Assembly: GCA_914767715.1 (NCBI GenBank)
Contig: OU612066.1
Coordinates: 38,970,283 to 39,034,282, forward strand
DNA length: 64,000 nt
Direction: 5' to 3'
Source: Membranipora membranacea
Taxonomy: Eukaryota; Bryozoa; Gymnolaemata; Cheilostomatida; Membraniporidae
The position numbers and the translations under genes are program-made. Within the stretch, counting starts at the first letter, position 1. Each line of letters starts with the position of its first letter. Under the pieces are notes generated by a model, which saw nothing but the letters and a program-made list of their open reading frames with translations, had not been told where the DNA came from and did not search any database. Positions 48,486 to 59,100 of the stretch are shown one piece after another.

Positions 48486-49439
48486 ACCCTCTACAGTAAC
48501 CCTCAACAACCAACAACTCTTAATTTAAGATGCATATAAGAGCTAGTGGGAATCGAGGCCTGAGAGATATTTTTGGGGAATGGGAAAGGGAGACAACCCT
48601 TGACTCAGTATATTTTGGTATGTTTGTATTTTTTCAATTTTAGTTTATTCTTCAAAAAATAAACTAAAATTTTCAATGTCAAATTATCAGTATATCTTTT
48701 AAATTGAAATAACATTGCATATGACGAGACCTAATTTTAAAATAGAGTTAAATTTAGTTAATAAACTTGTCACTTTTTATATTAAATGACCCACTTCCTC
48801 ATCAGGAAGGGGTGACTCAGTACAGACTAAACATGATAATCAATTAAAGCAGTGGATGGCTGTTCTCCTTCGGTGTTTGGCCCCTGATGGGCCGAATATC
48901 TGTCAATACAGTAAAAGGATTGTATTGGAAATAGATTATAAACTTAATAATCATCCTACACAGGAAACCATTTACAGCTAAAGTGAGTGAAGTTTCAGCA
49001 TTGAATTGTGTAGTAGCAATAATGCTATCATCGATTTGCAGATTTGCAGGTTTCTTGTTAATAGCTCTATCAAGTTTTAAAGGATTTGACTTCTCAAATT
49101 TCTTTACATTAATTGGCTTCCCGTAATCAATCAGATAGTAATGCGACTAGAAACAACATCCTTACCTGAGAGTGTTGAGATTGCTATACTTGTTATGAGA
49201 AGAAAATTGCGGGTTAGGGCATTGTATGGACATCAAACAGGGAGTTATCTTATACTTGTGATTCAGATCATTATTTCGTGTATATTCCTAAAGGATGTCA
49301 CTCCAGGATTTTACCATTTATACCTCTTGAAGAAAAATGAGCAAACATTTTCCACTAAATTAAAGTGTGAGATAAATTTATTGTTTTCATCATGTTCAGA
49401 AACATTTATAGAATCTGTGTGGTGTCAATTCTGTGAGGG

Positions 49440-51396
49440 CTAATCCTCTTCAGTGCAGTATTTCCACTCTTTAGGGTTATCAGCCAGGTTGCTGGTGGTC
49501 AGACACCACTTTCTCCCAAACTTTGAGCCTTCAGCTGTGCACTCGGTGTATTGAACATCGTTGTAAGTGAACGGATAAACACACTTATTTCTCTCCCACT
49601 CAAAGTTCACTCCAAACATCTGCTCTGTCCTAAATTGACAAACAGTGGTGCGCTGTATGTGAATATCAGGGGTACCGAGAGTGCACAATGTTAAACTTTT
49701 ATATACATACACTTAACTTACATAAATATTCTCCCAATCTACTAAGGTGAAACAATCAATCAAGGGAATGAAAAAAAAAAACTATAAACTCAAAAAACTT
49801 GGCACAGATTACTAGTCAGTAGCAAGCTTGCTAAAAAAAATTTGGGTGCTAGCTATTAGACCTGCCTTTATATCCGGATCAGTTGTTTGAAACTCAAAGC
49901 CTCTTCAGTTCAGATTCAACATGTTGTTTACTAATGGTGTCGAACCTGCAACCTGCTTGCTCAGCCAAAGTGTAATCTCTCAAGCTATGACATCTTACTA
50001 TGTTCAACAGGGTATGTGAACTCAAACTACAAGTTGACACGTCTTCTCTACTCACGCAGTGCAGGATTTCCATTCTCCATCACGAGAGAAGTTATCAGAT
50101 GTAGGACACCAGGGCCTCCCTCGTATGCTATCCTCCGTAGTACAGGTATAATGTACCCTCCCCTTATATGTGAAGGGTATGAAGCAGGTGTTATACCTCA
50201 TCAGGACGGAAGTCTCTTCACTATAATAGTTTAATAATAAGTACGATAATTGCAATATAATTTTTAATAGTTGTATGGACATAGGTCATTCTTTAGGACA
50301 CCAATTGGCTTGTGTTATCCCTAAGATTGAAATATAGTTTGGTGTAAATGATAGGACCGTATTGATCTTTGATGAATTAGCAAGCAAAGAGTTGTGGCCA
50401 TTTGTAATTTTGTCATAACTACATCATATCTTTCATCTACATCTTATATGATCTGCAAAGATATTCACAGACAGGCACTTGATCGTTGTTTTGGAGAATA
50501 TTTGACAGCTGAAGTCACTAGATAAACTCACTCAGTACAGTATCTCCATTGATCTGAGCTATACTGAGATGCCGTAGCACACCAAGCTTTTCCGGTCGCG
50601 CTGTCAGTTTTAGTACACATTGAGTATATATTATCTTTGTATTCAAAGGGGAATATACAGCTGCCCGGCTTTGGTGTTGTCGGGATCGGAGTCGGAAAAC
50701 CCTCTTCTCTACAACAGTTCAAGTAAGAACAAATTATAAGCCCTGTTTCGTACTTTCATCAATTTGATTCACAGGTTATTTCGACTTAATAGAATGAACC
50801 AGGCTTGTGAGCTAAATCCTGCATGATCTTAGCAGTTTGTAAATTGTAGGCAGGCATAATCAAACATTTACAAGAATAATTATTTAAAAACTGTTAATTG
50901 ATTAGCTGTATGCGAACCATTTACTCTTTAAGAGAGTGAAACACAGTGTATGCTTACTCGGTGCAGTATCTGTAGCCCCAGTTCTTTGTCTGACACCAGC
51001 CCCTCCCATCAGCTCCTATAGTACAGTTGTACATATTAACACCGTTCAGTAAGAAAGGGAACAGACAATCTGCATCCGGATCGGGAGGATCAACTCCGAT
51101 TTCAACTGAGCCTGGAAACACAAAGAGTTTTAATCAAACATTACACAGAATGATAAGTTTGATGATCATTAATGAAGCCAGTATTAGTTTTCATCCGATA
51201 ATTCTTACAAAATCTGCTTGCTTCTTAGTAGTTATATGTTATTTTTGGGAGTCATTAACTGAAAGCTTGACTAATTATTTAAGTTTAAATTCATGTCTCA
51301 ATTTCCTTTAAAAAAGTAGCTCTAAACAAACATTTATGATATGAGACGTTACTCACCAGCTCCAACAACCAACAGTACAAAAAGTCCACACCTCAT
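49440..51396 (-). CDS. FN2 gene D: secreted protein with four FN2 domains
   Basis: Exons: 51396-51357 (MRCGLFVLLVVGA, phase 1), 51111-50958, 50708-50532, 50220-50056 and 49629-49440 (TAG). The product is about 241 residues. Module 1 is short and atypical (CLFPFLLNGVNMYNC, lacking the aromatic of FTY). Modules 2-4 are standard, except that module 3 ends KSC where gene E has KYC. The last exon ends YCTEED. It is a tandem paralogue of gene E. Its upstream region differs because the duplication breakpoint lies just beyond the expected transcription start, so the TATA box of gene E is absent; a CAATAAAAGT on the minus strand near 51450 sits in a similar place. Confidence 0.88.
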
Positions 51397-53570
51397 TATA
51401 CACCTGCTTCTATCAGTAAGTCAGACTGTGATGTTATCTACAGAACAAACTTTTATTGAAACAATGTTGGAAAATAAGTTATGGGCTTGCTATCAGCTGC
51501 TAACTTATCTGAGTGATATATTGTTACACTACATCATATATAGATGGATTCTATGTTATTTTGTTGATGTTAAATTTCCTTTTACTCAGAAACTGATGGT
51601 GTTACGATCGGTACAAATATTTATACAGGCTTTTTTTTCATCACATGGCGTTCACAAGATCCGTGATTTTTAATTAAAAATTCTTTCTATCAGAATCTGG
51701 TGGTACTAGGAGCAAAGTACAGGTAACATCTTATCTTAATTTGGATAGCATCAAATCAGAAAACAGTGGGAACACCTTGCCTGCTACTTCAATTCATTGA
51801 AGGCTTTACAATAAAAGCCAAAATGGCGAATCAGCCAAAAATCTTTGAATAAAAAAATCGTTCAAGGAATGTTTTTTCTCCTTTACTTACTGTTCTTCCA
51901 CTGGGCAAAAATGGCTGCTGCACTATCTTAGGAAACATTTTCACCAAATATATTCATTGTGCAACCAATCAGTTCAGGTTGGTTTATCTTTTCATCATAG
52001 CGTTTGGGCTAAATCAAATATAATGTGCTTGAGTTCCAAAACTGAAAACATGACCAAAAACTAGCAACAAAGTTCTTTCACCAGCAAAATGTAAATCGGT
52101 TAATTAGACCGCGTTATGGAACTGTCGCTAAGGCGAAGAAAGACTCCTATCTCAGAGACGATCTACAAGCAGTAAATAGTACTGTGAGTGAGCAGAATAA
52201 GAGCTGTATTATAAAGCAGCGCAGGTTTGATATGGTGCATGACATGCAGTTTAGGCAGCAGCCCACGCTGTGAGGTGTGTATCTTGTGTTATATATAATG
52301 ATTGAACCTAAAATAACATGAAACCAGAAATAGGAAGTAAGGCGCTATCTAGGTCAGCTTTCGAATGCTCAAAATACAAACTCATGATTTTAAATTCTCA
52401 AATGATTCAATTTTCTCCCTGGAAATGTGACAATGTGCCCATCCTGTGGAGATGTCATTTGTTGTGATACTGTGAGAGCTTCAGTTCTCACACCTCACAG
52501 TTCGTTACTACTGAGCAGTCGCGATAGTTTGATGATCTATTCTTCATTTAGATAGATGATGCCTTTGCACTAAGTTATCTTCTTTGCTTTTATGTTTGTG
52601 ATTCATTGAGCTGATATGGCAGTTCCTTTTGTCTCAAGATCAGATTTTGTATCATATGCATTTTTTATATGGCACAGCCTCCATTTTGCTGACCAACGAC
52701 GGTCTACTCCAAACCTAAACCAAACCTAAACTGACCTACAAAGACCGGTACACACCAACCTACTCCAAACCTACGGCAACCCACAACGACCAACACCTCT
52801 TATGTTAAGATGCATATAAAAGCTAGTTGTAATCGAGGAATAGGAAAGAGAAAGAACCCTTGACACAGTATATATTGGTATGTTTGTATTTTTTCAGTTT
52901 TAGTTCATTATTCGAAGAATAGAAAACATTTTCAATGTCAAATTATGAGTATCTTATTTGAAATTTCACACGACAAGACCTTATTTTAAAATAGAGTTTG
53001 GCAAATTTTAATAAATAAACTTGACACTTTTTATATTGAATTACCCACTTCCTCAGCAGGAAGGGGTGACTCAGTACAAAACTAAACATGATAATCAATT
53101 GTAGCAGTGGGATGGCTGTTCTGCTTCGGTGTTCGGGCCCTGGTTATTTGCTGAGCCGTTTTTCATATTTCATTTTACATTGATACAAAGCTCTTCTATT
53201 TTGAATTCACTGTTGTCATCATAAAGGGAGTTATCTTATACTTTTAATAGGAAAGACAACTTTTGTGAATCAGATTAAAAATAGTCCTTGGCTGTTTGAA
53301 GTGCTCCCATCATGTTGCCTTGCCATGTGGAGACTTTACAAGCTTTGATGAATGACAAGCGCACACTTTGAGCATATCTGAAATCAGATCATTATGTTGT
53401 GTACATTCTACACAGAGGTCACATCAGGTTTCACCATTTATCCTGGAGCATTGTCGGCAAACAGAGTAACCGGGCATAATATAATCAGTTTTCATAAAAT
53501 AGTTTTACAACACACTTTTATTATTTTTATCAAGCAACGCTCAAATCCTTTTCATCAAAACTGTGTTTTG

Positions 53571-56085
53571 TCAGTTTTGGAAAGGCTGATCTTCATCAGT
53601 GCAGTATTTCCACTCTTTAGGGTTATCAGCCAGGTTGCTGGTGGTCGGACACCACTTTCTCCCAAACTTTGAGCCTTCAGCTGTGCACTCGGTGTATTGA
53701 ACATCGTTGTAAGTGAACGGATAAACACACTTATTTCTCTCCCACTCAAAGTTCACTCCAAACATCTGCTCTGTCCTAAATTGACAAACAGTGGTGCGCT
53801 GTATGTGAATACCAGGGGTACCGAGAGTGCACAACGCGAAACTGATATATACCAGTTCTAAGTAACGATGAGTCTCAGACGGCTGATTTGTAGTTGTACT
53901 GGAGGAATATCAATCGATCAACTCAAGAAAACAGTAAGTCTCAAACTAACAGCTCGTTAACCTGCCTCAAATTACTAGTGAGAAGCACGCTTGCTAAGAA
54001 ATTTGTTGGTGATAGCTATTAAACCTGCTTTTCATTGGTCATGCCCAAATCAGTTTCTTTAAACACAAACAATATTATGTTGTTTTTTGCAGACTGGATC
54101 CAATAAGCTGTTTACTGACAGTGCCCAGCCTGAGACCTGCTTACTCAGCCAAATTGTAGTCTCTCAAGCAATTCATCTTACTATGTTTACTGGTGGAGGG
54201 GGGTGTCTGATCCAACCCGCATGTTGACACAACTTCTCTACTCACGCAGTGCAGTATTTCCATTCTCCATCACGAGAAAAGTTATCAGATGTAGGACACC
54301 AGGGCCTCCCTCGTATGCTATCCTCCGTAGTACAGGTGTAATGTACCTCTCCCTTATATGTGAAGGGTATGAAGCAGGTGTTATACCTCATCAGGACGGA
54401 AGTCTCTTCACTGTAATACATTCATTTCTCTATTTTAATACAATGATATTGTTTGAGTATAGCTTTCAACATAACTGAACAGCCAATATCCCTTGGATTA
54501 TAATATAGTTTAAGTTAAGTTTCAGTAAGGGCTTGTATCAGTTAGGGCTTGTATCAGTTAGGGCTTGTATCGGTTAGGGCTTGTATCAGTTAGGGCTTGT
54601 ATCAGTTAGGGCTTGTATCAGTTAGGGCTTGTATCAGTTAGGGCTTGTATCAGTTAGGGCTTGTATCAGTTAGGGCTTGTATCAGTTAGGGCTTGTGTCA
54701 GTTAGGGCTTGTATCAGTTAGGGCTTGTATCAGTTAGGGCTTGTATCAGTTAGAGCTTGTATCAGTTAGGGCCTGTATCAGTTAGGGCCTGTATCAGTTA
54801 GGGCCTGTATCAGTTAGGGCCTGTATCAGTTAGGGCCTGTATCAGTTAGAGCTTGTATCAGTTAGAGCTTGTATCAGTTAGGGCTTGTATCAGTTAGGGC
54901 CTGTATCAGTTAGGGCCTGTATCAGTTAGGGCCTGTATCAGTTAGGGCCTGTATCAGTTAGGGCCTGTATCAGTTAGGGCCTGTATCAGTTAGAGCTTGT
55001 ATCAGTTAGAGCTTGTATCAGTTAGGGCTTGTATCAGTTAGGGCTTGTATCAGTTAGGGCTTGTATCGATGCCTGATGTGGCCATTCGTATTCTTGCCAT
55101 TATTATTCCTTGTATGAGATGCAGAGGTGGACAAGTTACCAAGTAAGATAGACAGCTGAAGTCACTAGATATACTCACTCAGTACAGTATCTCCATTGAT
55201 CTGAGCTATACTGAGATGCCGTAGCACACCAAGCTTTACCGGCCCTGCTGTCGGTCTTAGTACACATTGAGTATATGTTGTCTTTGTATTCAAATGGAAA
55301 TATACAGCTGCCCGGCTTTGGTGTTGTCGGGATCGGAGTCGGAAAACCCTCTTCTCTACAACGATTCAAGTAAGAACAAATTATAAGCTCTGTTTTTTGT
55401 ACTTTCATCAAATTGATTCAGGGATTCTCTCAACTTGATGGAAAAAAACAAGACTTTTGAGCCAACTCCTGTGTTTCCTTTAGTAGTCTGTAAACTCTAG
55501 GCAGGCACAATTAAACATTAATAATATTTACAATAATAATAATAATTATTTGAAATCTGCTTATTGATATTGGCTGTACCGTGAAGCATTCGCTGAAACG
55601 CCTAAAAAAATGCCCCATTTTCTGAGAGGGTGTGTTTACTCGGTGCAGTATCTGTAGCCCCAGTTCTTTGTCTGACACCAGCCCCTCCCATCAGCTCCTA
55701 TAGTACAGTTGTACATATTAACACCGTTCAGTAAGAAAGGAAACAGACAATCTGCATCCGGATCGGGAGGAACAACTCCGATTTCAACTGAATCTGTAAA
55801 CACAAAGAGATTTAGTCAATGATTACACAGAATGATAAGTTTCATGGTCGTTATGAAGCCAGTAACAGAGAACCGTACATCTGGCGTACTTCGTGGTATT
55901 TTGCCGCTTCTTGTATTTTATTGTTGGAAGTAATTAACTGACAACTTGACTAATTATTTAAGTTTAAATTCATGTCTCAATTTCTTTAAATAAAGTAGTT
56001 CTAAACAAACATTGGTATGAAGTTAAACACTGAGACGTTACTCACCAGCACCAACAACCAACAGCACAAACAGTACACACCTCAT
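53571..56085 (-). CDS. FN2 gene E: secreted protein with four FN2 domains
   Basis: Exons: 56085-56046 (MRCVLFVLLVVGA, phase 1), 55793-55640, 55355-55179, 54410-54246 and 53775-53571 (TGA). The product is about 246 residues, with the same four-module order as gene D. It ends YCTDEDQPFQN, five residues longer at the tail than gene D. Module 2 has a Pro/Thr-rich lead (FPTPIPTTPKPGS). All internal introns are phase 2. It has the intact upstream sequence of the pair, with TATAAG about 60 bp before the ATG. Confidence 0.88.
54520..55068 (+). repeat. TTAGGGCTTGTATCAG 16-bp minisatellite
   Basis: About 34 copies in the gene E intron between exons 55355-55179 and 54410-54246. Sub-blocks carry GGGCCTG or AGAGCTTG variants, showing block-wise spread. 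It is absent from the matching intron of gene D. Confidence 0.95.
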
Positions 56086-56145
56086 TATACACCTGCTTCT
56101 TTCAGTAAGTCAGACTGTGATATTATCTACAGTTTGATACCCCCA

Positions 56146-56151
56146 CTTATA
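56146..56151 (-). promoter_or_regulatory. Probable TATA box of FN2 gene E
   Basis: TATAAG on the minus strand, 61 bp before the ATG at 56085. It lies just outside the duplicated unit, whose edge is at about 56131. Confidence 0.45.
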
Positions 56152-59100
56152 CATGGCTCACTACGATAAAGCTGCCCTTCAAATTGAGCCATGAAGACCA
56201 CATAAACAGACTCAGTTGCTGCAAGGCAACTTTTATTTCATAACAACATAAATTTTGTGTGTTAGTCTCTGCCTGATAGTATCATGTTATCTGATGTAAG
56301 TCTGTTACAGGGTGCTGGTATCCAGAGAACCATGTCTGGTATTCTGAGAACTTTGTCTGGCTGTCAGAATTCTCCCTGACTTGATTGAGTAATGCGGTGT
56401 TTTGTTGCTGGGAGGATTTTCTAATTTAATATTTTTATCCTGGTACCAAGAGTGACTTGATCACGATACTGAAATCTTCCATATGTAATAAATCCTGTCT
56501 TAGTGGCTGATCGAACCCATGATTAGTATTCTAATTCAAAATACAATATCAAAATTCAATTCAATATGTGTCTAACAAGACTGGGTAAAATTGGAAAAGT
56601 TTGTGGAGGAAGTTAATCGATTTTCATGGGGTTATTCCTTGTTAAACATAAAGCACCATCTGGTTAATTTTGATAGAATGATATACCAAGGCTTTTACAT
56701 TTATACCTATAGCCTTTCAGCATGTTCAGTTAAGAGTATATAATCTGTATTCATTTCTTCGTTTTTTGCATCGCCTTATTTTATGAATATTGTACCTGGA
56801 TATGCACCCAGCATTTTTTTGCTCTTGTGGTGACACATACATAATTCTAATGCTTCAGGTGGATTCAAAGTCCAATTCCATCCGCTAACACCAACTACAA
56901 TTACATGCCACATTTGTCACATAATCTCGAGAAAAAAAAAAAAAAAATTACAAGTTAAACATATTTCTGTGCTCATCCGTAGCCACTGCCTGGCTACGGC
57001 GGCCATATTGAGTCTGGTGATCGAGTGAAATAGGAGTAAGCATGGTGCTAGGTTTAGATTATTGAGAAACCTCTCTGCTTGCATGATTTTAAGATGCAAT
57101 ACCCGCATCATATCATCAATATAAGATTAAAGAGGCTCCATCGCAATTTGTCTATACCTAAATTTAAGATTATCCGTATAGAGATGTGGAGCTATATTGT
57201 GTTAAAGTTTCATTTTAATTCTGCCCCAGTTTTTGAGGTAAACACCTTTAAATTGTTGCAAGATGAAAGGAAAAATAGTACTAATAACAATATTTTGCAG
57301 AACATGATTATTTACCAAACGCCACCATGCAAATTCTATGTGAAAGATGAAGAAACAGAAGATCAATTGAAAAATATCAGGACTTGGTCATGAAACCTGA
57401 ACGGGTCTCTTTTCGTGTAAAACTATACTAACTACACCACAATACAGAACAAGGGCCTGCTGATGTATTCAACTACATATGTACAGAATAGCCAACATTA
57501 ATCTCCATTAACTGAAAAGGTAAATGGTAAGAAGAACCGAATGGTGACAAATTAGCTAGCAGAGCTTAATGGTGTTGTCAGTAATACCATTAGCGTCCAA
57601 GGCCATGTAATATGAATTATCTGTATATTTTGGTGAGTTATCTGTGCTGGGCAAAGTAAGCAATGCAGTTGTTGCTAGATAATATTTAAAATCCCTAATT
57701 TATAGAGTTGTGCCCTTTTTAAACGAAGCTGGACAACTCCTGCTATGACACATGCATTGTAAAGAACTTCCCTAAATGCTAAAGAACTTGGCTACAATAC
57801 AGGTTGTGTGGCCTCCCAAGACATTGATTTGAGGTGAAATTTATGTTACTGCGGTATTTGAAGTAGCTCCTCTAATGAAAACTAAGACTGTTAAAAAAAT
57901 AGCCTGATGTAGAGAATTATGAATGAAAATATCATCAGAAGAATTGTTTGTACCAGATTAACACACATCCTTGAGGTCTTTATTCACCTTTCGATGACTG
58001 TGTTTCACCTAACAATCGATCTTTCGAGTGAAAAGACCAGCAACTTATTTTATACACAATGTTGTGTTGCCAGCAGCATTCAAAGCTTCCTCAATCATTA
58101 TTGAATTGCTTCAACAGAAATTCTCACTGATCTATATTATATATCATATAAATTCTTATCCATGGAAATTCTTTGTTTTTATTGCAGACTAATTTTCAAT
58201 TTACAAACAGTAAGATTCATACCCTTATCACGGGTTTTTTGACAGGCCATGATATTGTGTACCAGGATAGTGTAAAGAAAAGATGTAATAATGTTCTGTT
58301 TATAATCCAAACTAAAAGTTGATAGGCCAGTGATATCAACCCTTGCCAAGTCATGATGTTCCAAAAAGTGTGATAACTTCCTGGTATGCTTTAATGGAAA
58401 AACGACATGTCACAAAATCATACTATAAGCTACTAAGAATCAGAAAAGTTATCACATAATGGGGCGTGTGTGAAGGGGTCAAAATATATCCTACAAGTCT
58501 CCATGTTTAACTTTCTATACTTCCTTGTGCTTATTATGAATATATGAATCTACTGTGAATTCAGCTTCATCCCCACTCCAAACTCACCCACTCCAACCCC
58601 ATCCGACAGCCTCCCCCCTGTAACGGTTAGCAACTTCAACGTCAGTCAACTTCTATTTGCTGACCGTTACACCCCCGGTTGTGTATAGAAGTTTATTTTG
58701 GTGAGTTGCTGGATCGGGGCGAGAAATATGATAGTTTCTTAATCTGAAACCACAGAGACAGTATGAATATCAGCGCATAGAGTGGCAACCTATATAACTT
58801 CTCACATTAGGCTTCAACCATAATACACATTATTATTAACCATTCCTAGACGTGTTTGGATTTTGATCGTATGATAGACAATCAGATTAAGACCCTAGAG
58901 GTTATCATTCCAGCCCCAATAGTTTTTTTCAGTGAGTTTTTGCCCATGATGACAATCCTGCATGTATTGCATGTAATTTCGTCTTCGAAATGCTTGATAA
59001 AAGATTATTTTAACTTGGATTTTATTTTTAAATTTCAGTTGGTAAACAACCCCCCTATTTTCAATCTATTATAGTTTTGTCAGGCCACATAATGATATTG

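Larger units (their letters stand above)
47005..51432. repeat. Segmental duplication unit 1 (carries FN2 gene D)
   Basis: Begins with AACAAACTTxxATTGAAAC and matches unit 2 (51443-56131) along its whole length, including non-coding tracts such as GGAACTGTCGCTAAGG (47731 versus 52120) and the CAAACCTACTCC tract. The first 2.4 kb (47.0-49.4 kb) is 3' flank of gene D with no coding signal. A minus-strand AATAAA near 49380 could end gene D. Confidence 0.88.
51443..56131. repeat. Segmental duplication unit 2 (carries FN2 gene E)
   Basis: Tandem copy of unit 1. It is longer mainly because of a 16-bp minisatellite in the gene E intron. The left 2 kb (51.44-53.5 kb) is the 3' flank of gene E and has no coding signal. 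Confidence 0.88.

Noticed and set aside
54520-55068. TTAGGG-containing array as interstitial telomere repeat
   Set aside because: The unit is 16 bp (TTAGGGCTTGTATCAG), not TTAGGG in tandem, and lies in an intron.
57079-57393. 104-residue plus-strand frame as a gene
   Set aside because: No domain, no convincing splice context, AT-driven composition, and it overlaps a dispersed repeat.
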